Counted from the first letter of the stretch, positions 26,904 through 37,249 are shown. The stretch is DNA of 64,000 bases from an uncultured Thalassotalea sp. (GCA_947502355.1 CANMZP010000018.1:1-64000), one strand, 5' to 3'. Translations and numbers: made by a program. Notes: generated from the letters alone by a model not told the origin.

Positions 26904-27014
26904 TCACCATTATTATCTTTATTTAACCGGTAACAGAGGCTCAACAAGTGATGTCTTTATAGAGGTCCGCCCCATGTTACTTATCTTTTGGCATTAACAA
27001 TGCGGAGTTATCCC

Positions 27015-27212
27015 ATGCCTAAAATGAAAAGCAATAAAGGTGCTGCAAAGCGCTTTAAGAAAACCGCTTCTGGTGGTTTTAAATGCAAACAAGCCGGTCT
27101 ACGTCACATCTTAACGAAGCGTCGTACCAAAGTTAAGCGTCACTTACGTGCAAAAAGTATGGTTGCTAAGTCTGATATTAAATCAGTTGTAGCAATGTTA
27201 CCTTACGCTTAA
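27015..27212 (+). CDS. rpmI: Ribosomal protein L35
   Basis: A 65-residue, very basic 50S protein ([20 protein letters not shown]). The frame opens earlier, at 26988, but the family N-terminus and GGAG seven bases before 27015 fix the start. It is followed by rplT after 18 bases, as in nearly all bacteria. Confidence 0.97.
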   Translation: MPKMKSNKGAAKRFKKTASGGFKCKQAGLRHILTKRRTKVKRHLRAKSMVAKSDIKSVVAMLPYA

Positions 27213-27230
27213 TTACAGGAGAATTAGACA

Positions 27231-27584
27231 ATGGCTAGAGTAAAACGCGGTGTAGTAGCACGCCGTTCTCACAAAAAAGTATTAAAGCAAGCGAAAGGTT
27301 ACTACGGTGCTCGTAGTCGCGTATATCGCGTTGCTTTCCAAGCTGTAACTAAAGCAGGTCAATACGCTTACCGCGACCGTCGTCAACGTAAACGTCAATT
27401 CCGTCAGCTTTGGATTGCTCGTATTAACGCTGCAGCTCGTCAAAATGGTTTATCTTACAGCCGTTTCATTAATGGTCTTAAACAGGCTTCTATTGAAATC
27501 GATCGTAAGATCCTTGCTGACATCGCAGTATACGACAAAGCAGCATTCACTGTATTAGTTGAAAAAGCACAAGCGGCTCTTTAA
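27231..27584 (+). CDS. rplT: Ribosomal protein L20
   Basis: A 117-residue 50S assembly protein ([30 protein letters not shown]). It binds 23S rRNA early in assembly and represses its own operon in E. coli. AGGAG lies upstream of the ATG. It ends the thrS cluster and is followed by a strong terminator. Confidence 0.98.
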   Translation: MARVKRGVVARRSHKKVLKQAKGYYGARSRVYRVAFQAVTKAGQYAYRDRRQRKRQFRQLWIARINAAARQNGLSYSRFINGLKQASIEIDRKILADIAVYDKAAFTVLVEKAQAAL

Positions 27585-27610
27585 TTAATAACGGTTGAAT
27601 AAACTTTTTA

Positions 27611-27640
27611 AAAAGGACGCATTAGCGTCCTTTTTTCTTT
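27611..27640 (+). terminator. Terminator of the thrS-infC-rpmI-rplT cluster
   Basis: AAAAGGACGC-ATTA-GCGTCCTTTT: a perfect 10-base-pair stem followed by TTCTTT, 27 bases after rplT. Confidence 0.92.
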
Positions 27641-27893
27641 ATAATAAATGGGCTGTAGGGTAGGTTACTCTCCGTGTAGAGTCGAATTCATTCGACTGAA
27701 CTGCCATAGTAAGTTTGAAATATAATAATAAACTATTCAATCTCACTTGGATCTGGTAAATGGTTTAGCCTTTAGACCGTTTACCAGATCTCCCCAGAAA
27801 CCAATTTGGATTTTCTGTGTGATTTTTGAAACACATACCACATGCCGTCCAAGAGCCGCAGTGGTTACACTGATAAAAATTTAGGGAAAGAAC
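27641..27893 (+). promoter_or_regulatory. Upstream region of purC with structured leader
   Basis: A stem at 27750-27790 pairs GATCTGGTAAATGGTTTA with TAGACCGTTTACCAGATC (two G-T pairs, loop about 5). A smaller one follows (CAGAAA..TTTTCTG), and GAGTCGAATTCATTCGACT lies further up. They may form an mRNA leader of purC. No known purine riboswitch core or PurR operator was recognised. Confidence 0.45.
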
Positions 27894-29000
27894 ATGACCA
27901 TCGCTAATAAGATTTTAGCCGTAAATAACGATCTTCCAATCCGTACCGACAAACCCATCCACAGCGGCAAAGTTCGCAGCGTATATTGGCTAAGTGAAGA
28001 CGACAGCCGACGTTTAATACTTGAGAAAGGCTACGACGTAGCATCGGATACACCACTGGCCATTATGGTCATTAGTGACCGTATTTCGGCTTTTGACTGC
28101 ATTTGGCACGGCGAAGGTGGCATGCAAGGTGTTCCAGGTAAAGGTGCCGCATTAAACGCCATTTCAAATCATTGGTTTAAGCGCTTTAAAGAAAATGGCC
28201 TTGCCGACAGTCATATTCTCGACATACCGCATCCGTTTGTGTGGATAGTACAAAAAGCCAAACCGGTAATGATAGAAGCGATTTGTCGTCAATACATCAC
28301 TGGCTCCATGTGGCGAGCTTATGTTAATGGTGAACGTGAATTTTGTGGTATTCAATTACCAGAAGGCTTGCAAAAAGACAGCAAATTACCAAATCTTCTG
28401 CAAACCCCATCAACCAAGGGGATTTTAGAGGGGATTGAGGGCGTGCCAGCACAAGATGATGTCAACATAACCCGCAAAAACATTGAAGATAATTACCAAG
28501 CGTTCAACTTCAAATCAAGCGATGATATCAGTCTTTACGAAAAGCTGCTTACAGATGGCTTTAACTTGATAAGCGCTGATTTAGCTAAACTTGATCAAAT
28601 CTTTGTCGATACCAAATTTGAATTTGGCTATGTGAAAGATGCAGCTGGCAATGATAAATTAATCTATATGGACGAAGTCGGAACACCCGATTCTTCGCGA
28701 ATTTGGGATGGTCCACAATACCGTGCAGGACAAGTGGTTGAAAACTCAAAAGAAGGGTTTAGACAATTACTGCTTAATCACTTCCCAGACCCAGATATTT
28801 TATTAAACAAAGATAGAATGGCTGAGCGTAATGCACTGGCGCAAGATAATGCTTTACCGGAGTCGGTATTAATGGCGGTGTCGGCTACCTATACCAATAT
28901 TGCAGAAAAAATTACTGGCGAGAAAATCGTTATCAGTGATGATCCAAAAGCTGAAATCATTGAAATTTTAAGAAAAGATTATGATTTGATCCGCGATTAG
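27894..29000 (+). CDS. purC: SAICAR synthetase (phosphoribosylaminoimidazole-succinocarboxamide synthase)
   Basis: A 368-residue SAICAR synthetase of the long form seen in Shewanella and relatives (E. coli's is 237). It joins CAIR and aspartate with ATP in purine synthesis. Motifs: [11 protein letters not shown] near the N-terminus, [30 protein letters not shown], and [12 protein letters not shown] for substrate binding. AGGGAAAG lies upstream of the ATG. It is monocistronic with its own strong terminator. Confidence 0.95.
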   Translation: MTIANKILAVNNDLPIRTDKPIHSGKVRSVYWLSEDDSRRLILEKGYDVASDTPLAIMVISDRISAFDCIWHGEGGMQGVPGKGAALNAISNHWFKRFKENGLADSHILDIPHPFVWIVQKAKPVMIEAICRQYITGSMWRAYVNGEREFCGIQLPEGLQKDSKLPNLLQTPSTKGILEGIEGVPAQDDVNITRKNIEDNYQAFNFKSSDDISLYEKLLTDGFNLISADLAKLDQIFVDTKFEFGYVKDAAGNDKLIYMDEVGTPDSSRIWDGPQYRAGQVVENSKEGFRQLLLNHFPDPDILLNKDRMAERNALAQDNALPESVLMAVSATYTNIAEKITGEKIVISDDPKAEIIEILRKDYDLIRD

Positions 29001-29066
29001 TCGGCAAATAATAATTAATATCACTGAGTGGGCAAACACTTAGTGGGATTGGTATAAAACTTCATA

Positions 29067-29106
29067 AAATCTCTTGTCGCCAGATGGGCAACAAGAGATT
29101 TTTTTT
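29067..29106 (+). terminator. Terminator of purC
   Basis: AAATCTCTTGT (29067-29077) pairs perfectly with ACAAGAGATTT (29091-29101), then TTTTT. Confidence 0.9.
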
Positions 29107-29209
29107 GATATAAATTAAATTCAAGTGAAATCCATAGCCTACGGTCGGAGTACTGTTTGATTTTTGTGCCATACTTTTTCCAGAATAACAATAGTTTTAG
29201 GGATACGTC

Positions 29210-29812
29210 ATGACAATTACTTTGTATGAGTTTGCAAAAACACGTTCTGCTCGGGTTCGCTGGGCATTACAGGAACTTGGTGTTGAGTTTATCAGCCGGG
29301 AAGATCCAAATTTAATTGGCTCGCTAGAATTAAAAGCATTGACCCCTACGGGCAAATTACCCGCTATTGTCGATAACGGCAGGGTGATGATTGAATCTGC
29401 GGCGATTTGCACCTATCTAGCCGATAAATATGCCGACCGAGGACTTATTCCTGCGACAGGAACTTGGGCGCGAGCCATGCATGAACAATGGGTCTCTTTT
29501 ATATTAACCGAAGTCGAAGCACACTTATGGAGCAGTGCACGCAACACATTTCGATACCCAAAGGAAGATAGAGTGGAAGCGATTAAGCCGCAAAATGATT
29601 TAGAGGTATTTAAGTCGTTGCCGTTGATTGAAAATAACCTTGCACATCATAAATTCATGCTAGGAGATTCGTTTAGCATTACCGATGTGATAGTCGGTTA
29701 TACCACCATTTGGGCGCAGAAACGCTATTTAACCGATGACTTTCCAAAAATCACGGCTTATAACGACATGCTGTTAGAGCGAGAGGCGTGTCCACTTTCT
29801 TTAGATCATTAA
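29210..29812 (+). CDS. Glutathione S-transferase family protein
   Basis: A 200-residue GST: N-terminal thioredoxin-like domain (about 1-78) with the cis-Pro motif GKLPAIVDNG and the glutathione-binding IESAAICTYLADKY, then an all-helical C-terminal domain with the N-capping SITDVIVGY. A Tyr/Ser-type catalytic residue near the start (YEFAKTRSAR) is likely. Soluble, cytoplasmic; it conjugates or reduces electrophiles, substrate unknown. It is convergent with mltD across a shared terminator. Confidence 0.9.
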   Translation: MTITLYEFAKTRSARVRWALQELGVEFISREDPNLIGSLELKALTPTGKLPAIVDNGRVMIESAAICTYLADKYADRGLIPATGTWARAMHEQWVSFILTEVEAHLWSSARNTFRYPKEDRVEAIKPQNDLEVFKSLPLIENNLAHHKFMLGDSFSITDVIVGYTTIWAQKRYLTDDFPKITAYNDMLLEREACPLSLDH

Positions 29813-29852
29813 CCTAGCGTTGACGTTCTAAGCCCATTAAAGCACCAATAAA

Positions 29853-29885
29853 AAAGCCGATAGATAAATATCGGCTTTGTTCTTT
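29853..29885. terminator. Bidirectional terminator between GST and mltD
   Basis: AAAGCCGATA (29853-29862) and TATCGGCTTT (29869-29878) form a 10-base-pair stem with loop GATAAA. It is followed by a T-rich run on the plus strand (TTGTTCTTTTT) and preceded by A residues that give T's on the reverse strand. Confidence 0.85.
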
Positions 29886-29899
29886 TTGGCGTTCTAAAA

Positions 29900-31507
29900 C
29901 TAAATACTGGTAATGTTTACCGAAAGTTTAAGCATTTGTCCTGGTTGCAAGTATTTTTTGCGGTTCAGGTTATTCCACTTTTCAATATCTTTTATGGTCA
30001 CTTTAAACTTGTTGGCAATGCGGGCAAGGGAGTCACCATTACGAACTTTGTAATTAATGTTGCGCACAACTGCGTTGCCACTGGCGGTTTTACTTGTTGA
30101 AGAGGCGGTTGTCGATTCTTTCCAAATCGTTAATTTTTGGCCCAAGCGTAAGGTATCTTTTGGAGCAAAGCCGTTCCACTTGGCGATTTGCTTGCTTGAA
30201 ACGTTGTAAAGCTGACCAATGTCCCAAAGTGTGTCGCCCGAGCGTACGGTATAAACCACTTTGTTACCTTTGCCTTTGCTGGCAATTTTACTTAAACGCA
30301 CTTGCTCGTATGACTTATAACGGTCAAGCGATTGGGTTGCCGTTGGGATCAACAAATATTTACCAGCGCGTATATTGTTGTTGGCCATATTGTTGGCACT
30401 TTTAATGACCGTCGTAGTGGTATTAAAACGCTTGGCAATAACACTTAAACTGTCGCCATTTTTAATTTTGTAACGTTGCCATGATAAACGTTCAGTCTTG
30501 GGTAACTTGGCTAATCCTTCTTTGAACTTTTCCACCTTGTTATTGGGTAATAACAGGTAGTGTGGGCCTGTAGGAGCGGTTGCCCAGCGATTAAAGCCTG
30601 GATTTAAGGCATGTAATTCATCAACAGATAAACCCGCTAAATCAGATGCAAGAGCTAAATCCAATTGCGAACCAATATCTACCTGGCTGATCACGGGTGT
30701 GTTTTCAATGGCATAAAGCGTTACACCAAAGTCTTGTGGACGTTTAACGATATCGGCTAAGGCCAATAACTTTGGTACATAGTCACGCGTTTCTTTTGGC
30801 AGCTTTAAGTTCCAAAAGTCTGTTGGTTTGCCTTTTCGGGCGTTATATTTTACGGCTCGAGCTACACGACCTTCACCAGAGTTATAGGCTGCTAAGGCTA
30901 ATAACCAATCGCCATCAAAGCGTTTATTCAAGTATTTTAGAAATTTGATTGCCGCCTGAGTCGATGCGGCTACATCGCGGCGACCGTCATACCACCAGTC
31001 TTGTTGCAAACCAAATTGCTTACCCGTGCCTGATAAAAATTGCCACATGCCCGACGCGCTGCCATGTGAGTAGGCGAATGGATCATAAGCACTTTCAACA
31101 ATCGGCAATAATACCAGTTCCATTGGCATATCATTTTGTTCAAGCTCTTCAATAATATGGTAAATAAAAGGCTCGGCACGTTTGGCAACTCTGTCAAGGT
31201 AGGCATTGTGTTTAGCATACCAAGTACGTTGGGCAATAACTTTGTTATTTTGAGGGATCTCAAAATTTAATTGGCTTCGAACACGTTGCCAAACATCATC
31301 AGAAATGGCCAACTTGTCCTCGTCGGACAAGCGAATATCAACATCCGCTTTCGGATGGATAACATTAGCGGTTTCATCAGCAAGAAGCGCCACATAAATG
31401 TCTTCATTTTGTGCCAGTTGGACGGTTGGGTCTTCGTCATTATTTGAAGACGTAGTTTGACAACCAAACAACAAAGTGAATGATAAAGGAAATAAAAGTT
31501 TTTTCAT
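29900..31507 (-). CDS. mltD: Membrane-bound lytic murein transglycosylase D
   Basis: A 535-residue outer-membrane lipoprotein that cleaves peptidoglycan glycan strands. It has a type II signal peptide with lipobox LFGC (Cys16); an SLT domain (about 115-250) with catalytic Glu138 in PIVESAYDPFAYS and the family motif GMWQFLSGTG; and three LysM repeats in the C-terminal third (YKIKNGDSLSVIAK, YTVRSGDTLWDIGQ, YKVRNGDSLARIAN), one more than many MltD proteins. It lies 49 bases downstream of gloB on the same strand, the arrangement of gloB and mltD in E. coli. Confidence 0.96.
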   Translation of the reverse strand: MKKLLFPLSFTLLFGCQTTSSNNDEDPTVQLAQNEDIYVALLADETANVIHPKADVDIRLSDEDKLAISDDVWQRVRSQLNFEIPQNNKVIAQRTWYAKHNAYLDRVAKRAEPFIYHIIEELEQNDMPMELVLLPIVESAYDPFAYSHGSASGMWQFLSGTGKQFGLQQDWWYDGRRDVAASTQAAIKFLKYLNKRFDGDWLLALAAYNSGEGRVARAVKYNARKGKPTDFWNLKLPKETRDYVPKLLALADIVKRPQDFGVTLYAIENTPVISQVDIGSQLDLALASDLAGLSVDELHALNPGFNRWATAPTGPHYLLLPNNKVEKFKEGLAKLPKTERLSWQRYKIKNGDSLSVIAKRFNTTTTVIKSANNMANNNIRAGKYLLIPTATQSLDRYKSYEQVRLSKIASKGKGNKVVYTVRSGDTLWDIGQLYNVSSKQIAKWNGFAPKDTLRLGQKLTIWKESTTASSTSKTASGNAVVRNINYKVRNGDSLARIANKFKVTIKDIEKWNNLNRKKYLQPGQMLKLSVNITSI

Positions 31508-31556
31508 GAATGCTCTATAAAATGTGGTGAATATTTACCTTGAATAAAAAATCAGA

Positions 31557-32342
31557 CTAAAAGTTATCTTTAAGTTGGCGAATAATAGCAAAAACCGCCT
31601 CATTAGTGGGTAATGTTTTATTAGATTTTTGTTCAGCAATGTACTTTATAGTGTTTTGCTGACTGCGTAAAAATGGATTAATTTGTTTTTCGAGGCCAAT
31701 AGAGGTTGGAATTGTTGCCTTAGATTGCGCTCTCAGATGTTTAACGTGTTGATAGTAATTAGTAAGTGATTGATTATCAGGTTCAACCGTTAAAGCGAAG
31801 TCGAGGTTTGCAGTGGTGTACTCATGAGCGCAATATACTTTAGTGTTATCGGGTAACTGCGCTAATTTATGCAACGACTGGTGCATCTGAGACGCTGTAC
31901 CTTCAAATATACGCCCACAACCACCCGAGAAAAGGGTATCGCCACAGAATAATATATGCTGGGCCTCGTTATAAAAAGCAATATGGCCTAAGGTGTGCCC
32001 AGGAATATCAAGGACTTCAAAAGTTAGAGTTTGTGCAAATAAATCAACGTTGTCACCTTCAACCAAAACGGCAGTTAAATCATCTACCGGATCGTTTTTT
32101 GGGCCATAGACTTTAATGTTTACATCTTTGTAGGTCTGAATAAGCTCAGCAACGCCACCTGTGTGATCTTGATGATGATGGGTGATCAGTATGGCATCTA
32201 ATATCAGGTGATTGTTATTTATGTGCTCGATACATACTTTGGCATCGCCGGGATCGACCAAAACGCAATGCTTGGTAGTGTTATTGACCAAACACCAAAT
32301 ATAATTGTCATTAAAGGCTTCAATGGCTTGAACGTTAAACAT
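31557..32342 (-). CDS. gloB: Hydroxyacylglutathione hydrolase (glyoxalase II)
   Basis: A 261-residue metallo-beta-lactamase-fold enzyme that hydrolyses S-lactoylglutathione to lactate and glutathione in methylglyoxal detoxification. The metal motif THHHQDH is at 54-60 (His55, His57, Asp59, His60), with further ligands in GHTLGH, CGDTLFSGGCGR and CAHEYT. It is divergent from yafS and followed by mltD, a conserved gammaproteobacterial arrangement. Confidence 0.96.
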   Translation of the reverse strand: MFNVQAIEAFNDNYIWCLVNNTTKHCVLVDPGDAKVCIEHINNNHLILDAILITHHHQDHTGGVAELIQTYKDVNIKVYGPKNDPVDDLTAVLVEGDNVDLFAQTLTFEVLDIPGHTLGHIAFYNEAQHILFCGDTLFSGGCGRIFEGTASQMHQSLHKLAQLPDNTKVYCAHEYTTANLDFALTVEPDNQSLTNYYQHVKHLRAQSKATIPTSIGLEKQINPFLRSQQNTIKYIAEQKSNKTLPTNEAVFAIIRQLKDNF

Positions 32343-32497
32343 TTTTTTACTTCTAGTTTAAATTTTAACTAGAATACCTTAATTGAAAAAAGATTGAAAA
32401 TAATCTCAACCCCAAGATTGTAAATTTATTGGGTTTTATTTGTGCGAAAAATATTCTAAGGTGTATAAAGTATAATAATGACAATGGCTTATATAAT

Positions 32498-33244
32498 ATG
32501 AAACCAGCATTAGGGTACAACGAACCTAAATTGCCGTTAAATTGGCATGATTTACCTAATGGTGAACACATTCGCAAGACGATTTGCCACGAACTGGATA
32601 ACTGGTGGCCACGTTTTTTTGGTTATCATTTGCTTAAATTAGGCGAACTGAGTGTTGAAATAGATAGCAAAGAGTCCCGCATACCCCATAAAGTGAATGT
32701 CGCTCGTTATTGTGAACAAAGCAATGTGATTGCCGATATTGATGATTTGCCGTTTCAGGAGCACAGTGTCGATGCCTGCCTGTTATCGCATTCGTTAGAA
32801 TTTAATGTCGACCCGCATCATATTTTACGAGAAGCCGATCGCGTGCTCATTCCCAATGGGCACTTAATTATTACCGGCTATAACCCAGCAAGCTTGGCCG
32901 GACTCAATAAAATCGTTCCCCTAAGGCGCAATTCGCTGCCATGGAATGGTCGTTTTTTTACGCCTATGCGTGTCAAAGACTGGTTAAATTTATTGGGCTA
33001 TGAAATCTTATCGGATAAACGCTTTCTACACAGCACATTACATTCCCCCATCAAAACACAATCCTGGTGCTATCGTCATTGGCAAAAGTTTGCCGATAAT
33101 TATTTATCCAGTTTTGGCTCAGTGTACGTGATTGTGGCCAAAAAACGCGTTCATCCGTTAACGCCAATTCGGCCCAAATGGAAAATAAGACCCAATTTTC
33201 AACCGGTAAAAGTCTCTACCCGAATCAGCGACAAAGTAAGTTAA
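32498..33244 (+). CDS. yafS: SAM-dependent methyltransferase, YafS-like
   Basis: A 248-residue class I methyltransferase (Methyltransf_11 type). The second-strand acidic segment lies in NVIADIDDLPFQEHSVDACLLSHSLEFNVDPHHILREADRVLIPNG, a typical motif III-IV run; the glycine-rich motif I is weak. The frame is open from 32429, but ATG 32498 gives the family N-terminus (NWHDLPNGE) and lies after a TATAAT-containing promoter-like region. The position divergent from gloB matches yafS of E. coli. The substrate is unknown. Confidence 0.85.
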   Translation: MKPALGYNEPKLPLNWHDLPNGEHIRKTICHELDNWWPRFFGYHLLKLGELSVEIDSKESRIPHKVNVARYCEQSNVIADIDDLPFQEHSVDACLLSHSLEFNVDPHHILREADRVLIPNGHLIITGYNPASLAGLNKIVPLRRNSLPWNGRFFTPMRVKDWLNLLGYEILSDKRFLHSTLHSPIKTQSWCYRHWQKFADNYLSSFGSVYVIVAKKRVHPLTPIRPKWKIRPNFQPVKVSTRISDKVS

Positions 33245-33247
33245 TTG

Positions 33248-34768
33248 ATGGCAAGTAAACATCTTACCGGGGAGCATTCGCCTTTATTTTTGGCCATTGA
33301 TGTTGGCAGTCAATCAATGCGAGGCGCTATTATTAACACCGATGGTGATAGTGAAAGTTACCATGGCATTGATTACTCTGCTCAATTAACCGTGAACAAA
33401 GCCAGTAAGGCGGTTATGGCCGAATGGTTTTATGAACACTTGCAGGTTGTTATCAAGCAATTGCTGCAACAGGCAGCTGATAACGGCGTCAATGTTGAAA
33501 GAATCACTTCGGTTTCATTAACAACGTTTCGTAACAGCATTGTTCTGCTAGACAAAAATAAGCAAACCATTACGCCTTTATCTATGTGGTCCGTAAGAGA
33601 TAAAGCAAAAAATATTCCCCAGTTATCTTGGTATTGGCGTTTGTGTTTTTCACTGGCCAATATCGCCATGCCGATCATTGAAAGCCTACAAAAAATGCAG
33701 TCGGATGCGGCAATTAACCATATGATGGAGCAAGACCCTGAGTTATTCGACAAAACAGAGCATTTATTGCTTATTAGCGGCTACTTACATTTTCGATTAA
33801 CCGGCGCTTTTATCGATTCACAGGCGAACATTGTTGGTTATGTGCCTTTTAATTATCGGTTAAAACGCTGGTATTCAAGTTGGGCATGGCAATTCCAGGC
33901 TCTGCGCGTGAAATCCAAGTGGTTTTGTATGCTTAAAAAGCCGGGTGACATCATTAAAGACACCGTGTTTTTATCTAATAATCTTGCAATGCAAGCAGGA
34001 GGTAATGCGCTTGAAAAACCACATGTAATGAAGTTGATTGCGGGTGCTGCGGATAAAACCTGTGAATTATTAGGGGCAGGGTGCGTTAACAATGGCCAAG
34101 TTCATTTAAGCTTGGGCAGTGCCATTACGGTCAGTGTACTAACCGATAAATTTATTGGCCCTAAACCATTATTTCCAGCCTATCCTTCATTCACCGACGA
34201 TTTATATATTTGCGAAGTGCTGTTAGATAAAGGATTGATACTGTTTACCGAGTTTATCCATGTATATGGAGATGAAATTAGCAAAGATTTGCGTTTAAAT
34301 CATCACACTTGTGTCCTTGAAAGTCTTATCGTTTATATGCAAACACATCAGATAGATTGTGCGGATCTTATATTTGATTTAGAAAAAGCCGGGCAGGGGA
34401 ATGATTTTCAGCAATGCTTTAATCAGTCCATATCGTCATTTTCATTATATGAACTGTTTTTGGCGATGACGGATGCCTTGGTCTTGGGGATTGATGATGC
34501 CATCAAGCAATTAGAAAAACGGTTGGGAAAATCATTTTCTAACATTCATGTTAGCGGAGGTGGGAGTCATTCAGATTGGTTGTTGAATAAGGTAAGTGAG
34601 CGCAGTCAGGTAAATCTAATGGTAAGTACAGATAAACAACCTGGCGTATTAGGTGCAGCAATCATAAGCGCCGTAGGTATGGGCGTTTATAAAGATTACA
34701 CACAAGCCACCGCGAACATGGTTAAGCCAGGTAAACTTATTACTTATGCACAGCATCATTCTGACTAA
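33248..34768 (+). CDS. FGGY-family carbohydrate kinase
   Basis: A 506-residue sugar kinase of the FGGY family. The N-terminal ATPase lobe starts LFLAIDVGSQSMRGAIINTDG (phosphate-1 motif). The second lobe has GAADKTCELLGAG and the C-terminal signature NIHVSGGGSHSDWLLNKVSE. Conserved Asp and Gly residues suggest activity. The sugar cannot be read from sequence. It starts 3 bases after the yafS stop, so the two are cotranscribed; no sugar transporter or isomerase is nearby. Confidence 0.87.
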   Translation: MASKHLTGEHSPLFLAIDVGSQSMRGAIINTDGDSESYHGIDYSAQLTVNKASKAVMAEWFYEHLQVVIKQLLQQAADNGVNVERITSVSLTTFRNSIVLLDKNKQTITPLSMWSVRDKAKNIPQLSWYWRLCFSLANIAMPIIESLQKMQSDAAINHMMEQDPELFDKTEHLLLISGYLHFRLTGAFIDSQANIVGYVPFNYRLKRWYSSWAWQFQALRVKSKWFCMLKKPGDIIKDTVFLSNNLAMQAGGNALEKPHVMKLIAGAADKTCELLGAGCVNNGQVHLSLGSAITVSVLTDKFIGPKPLFPAYPSFTDDLYICEVLLDKGLILFTEFIHVYGDEISKDLRLNHHTCVLESLIVYMQTHQIDCADLIFDLEKAGQGNDFQQCFNQSISSFSLYELFLAMTDALVLGIDDAIKQLEKRLGKSFSNIHVSGGGSHSDWLLNKVSERSQVNLMVSTDKQPGVLGAAIISAVGMGVYKDYTQATANMVKPGKLITYAQHHSD

Positions 34769-34773
34769 CCATT

Positions 34774-34882
34774 TATCATAGACAGTCTATGTAATTAGAC
34801 CAACAAGTACCTGCATTTAACCTAGACAGTCTATGTAATTAGACTAACAAGTACCTGCATTTAACATAGACAGTCTATGTAA
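34774..34882. repeat. REP array, three palindromes, 44-base period
   Basis: Copies at 34774-34794 (TATCATAGAC arm), 34818-34838 (TAACCTAGAC arm) and 34862-34882 (TAACATAGAC arm), all with perfect GTCTATGTAA right arms, separated by near-identical linkers (TTAGAC.AACAAGTACCTGCAT). It lies 5 bases after the FGGY kinase stop. The left arms carry different single mutations while the linkers stay alike. Confidence 0.92.
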
Positions 34883-35050
34883 TTGGTCGAAGAAATACCT
34901 GTGTAAAAAAGTTCGATGATTGCTATATTAGAAAACAAGTTTATTAAATTGTTACAATGACAGTAATGAGAACGCCGGCTTACTGATTTTACATTACTTT
35001 CTTTGTAAGCCTCTTTATAATAAGGTTTTTTATATCCTTACGGATCTTGT

Positions 35051-37249
35051 GTGAAATTAATTCGTCTTTATTGGACCAACAATACGTTCAACTACAGTGC
35101 ATTAATGCTCATTACTTTATTGGGTGTTGTCATTCCTGCCTGGCATTTCAAACATTTTTACCTGATAACACCGTTAACCTTAGGTGTTATCGCGGCGGCC
35201 ATTGCCGAAAGTCACGATTATATATTTGGCCGACTCAAGGCCATCATCTTTACCCTTATTTGCTTTGCTATTGCCGCATTCTCAATTGAAATTCTGTTTC
35301 CGTGGCCGATTTTATTTGCCATAGGGTTATTTGGCTCAACATTTTTATTTATTATGTTGGGGGCTATTGGCCCCAAGTATGCGAGCATTACTTTTGGTGC
35401 CTTGATGATCGCCATCTATGCCATGCTGGGCGCCGAGTCGAGCAGCAATATTTGGGAACAACCTGTATTGTTATTACTAGGCGCTGCTTGGTATTATTTT
35501 GTCTCCATGCTTTGGCAAATGTTGTGGCCATTGCAACCCGTGCAGCAAAGCATGAGCACTTTATTTTTAGATTTGGCTGATTATTTAGAGTCGAAAAGTG
35601 CGCTATTTTACCCCAGTTTTCAAATCAACATTCAAAACAAACGGTTAGAGGAAACCCGCAAAAATGCGCTTATTGTTGAATCATTAGAGCATTGCAAACA
35701 ACTACTGATTAATCGTTCTCGCTCGGTAAAAGGCCATGTTGATGGCCCCAGTGACCGGTTTTTAAATTTATACTTTATTGCTCAGGACATTCATGAAAGG
35801 GCCAGCTCGTCACATTTTAAATATCAGGATTTGGCGAAAAAGTTTAATCGAAGCGACTTATTATTTCGTTTCCAACATTTATTAAATACGCAGGCCAAGT
35901 CGTGTCGTCAAATTGCTCATTCTTTTCGTTATAACACCCAATATGAGCACAGCGAAGATGCTGTTGTTGCCTTAGATGATCTGCAAGAATCTTTGTATTA
36001 TCTTTTGAAAGAGCATGCGCTTGATGGTGAGTCGCGTTCGCAAATTAGAGAATTATTTAATAATTTGTCGATGATTGAAAAGCAATTAACCATGGTTAAT
36101 AACCCGGACTTATTGGAAACCAATGAGGACACCGAGCTTTACAACACCGAGCCTAAAACGCTAAAACAAATGTGGGGAAAAATTCGCGAAAACTTAACCT
36201 TAAATTCGCCTTTATATCGCCATGCTTTACGTTTATCAACAGCCTTAACTCTCGGCTATGGTATTATTATTGGCTTTCAAATTGAACACGGTTACTGGAT
36301 TTTATTAACCATTTTATTTGTTTGCCAACCCAACTTTAGTGCCACCCAATCAAAGTTTGTAGACCGCACCATTGGTACCGTATTAGGCCTATTTATTGGT
36401 GTGCCACTGCTAACCGTTTTTCCTTCACAAGAAAGTCAGCTGCTATTTATTGTTCTTACTGGTGTGGCCTTTTTTGCGTTTCGTTTAAATAATTACCGCT
36501 TTGCTACGGTGTATATCACCTTGTTAGTGCTATTTTGTTTTAATCAATTAGGGGAAGGGTATGCGGTTGTAATTCCACGCCTTATTGATACCTTTATTGG
36601 TTGTGTTATTTCGGTCTTGGCCATCCGCTATTTTTTACCGGACTGGGAATCTAGACGCATTCCAATTGCAATGGCTCAAGCGTTAAGTTCGAATCAGGAT
36701 TATTTGTCCAAAATCATTAGCCAATATGGAGAGGGTAAAAGAGATAACCTTAATTATCGTGTTGCCCGTCGCAACGCTCATAGCCAGGATGCTAATTTAA
36801 GTGCGACAATACATCGCATGCTAATGGAGCCAGATAAATACCAATTGTCATCCGATGCTTGTTTTCGATTTTTAACGTTAAGCCATGTATTGCTTAGTTA
36901 TGTGTCAGCATTAGGGGCACACAGGGCAAAAATAACCGATGAACAAACCCACATGTTAATATTAGACACCCACAGAGTGATCAATAAAACCTTATCGGAT
37001 GTAATACAGCGTATCGCAAATCCACAGCCGCAAGTTGATAATGAGTGCGATAAGTTACAGTTTTTACCGAAACTATACTCACTAGAAGCGCAATTAACCC
37101 AGTGGAAGGACGTTGAAACAAATGATCCTAACCAAACTTTGCGCTTGGTCTTACAGCAGTTGCATTTAATTTATTCGCTTTTACCCGAATTATCGACACT
37201 ATCAATCGAATTAACGGAAGAACCTGACCTAGTCAAACAAAATACATAG
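35051..37249 (+). CDS. yccS: YccS/YhfK-family inner membrane protein (FUSC)
   Basis: A 732-residue FUSC-family membrane protein: two blocks of about five helices each (about 15-155 and 395-520), each followed by a soluble helical region, the pattern of YccS/YhfK, which resemble aromatic-acid exporter AaeB. The family's role is not settled. The start is a GTG at 35051 with no strong ribosome-binding site. The stop codon TAG (37247-37249) lies inside the first REP palindrome downstream, so the protein's last residues QNT are encoded by or next to the repeat. Confidence 0.88.
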   Translation: MKLIRLYWTNNTFNYSALMLITLLGVVIPAWHFKHFYLITPLTLGVIAAAIAESHDYIFGRLKAIIFTLICFAIAAFSIEILFPWPILFAIGLFGSTFLFIMLGAIGPKYASITFGALMIAIYAMLGAESSSNIWEQPVLLLLGAAWYYFVSMLWQMLWPLQPVQQSMSTLFLDLADYLESKSALFYPSFQINIQNKRLEETRKNALIVESLEHCKQLLINRSRSVKGHVDGPSDRFLNLYFIAQDIHERASSSHFKYQDLAKKFNRSDLLFRFQHLLNTQAKSCRQIAHSFRYNTQYEHSEDAVVALDDLQESLYYLLKEHALDGESRSQIRELFNNLSMIEKQLTMVNNPDLLETNEDTELYNTEPKTLKQMWGKIRENLTLNSPLYRHALRLSTALTLGYGIIIGFQIEHGYWILLTILFVCQPNFSATQSKFVDRTIGTVLGLFIGVPLLTVFPSQESQLLFIVLTGVAFFAFRLNNYRFATVYITLLVLFCFNQLGEGYAVVIPRLIDTFIGCVISVLAIRYFLPDWESRRIPIAMAQALSSNQDYLSKIISQYGEGKRDNLNYRVARRNAHSQDANLSATIHRMLMEPDKYQLSSDACFRFLTLSHVLLSYVSALGAHRAKITDEQTHMLILDTHRVINKTLSDVIQRIANPQPQVDNECDKLQFLPKLYSLEAQLTQWKDVETNDPNQTLRLVLQQLHLIYSLLPELSTLSIELTEEPDLVKQNT

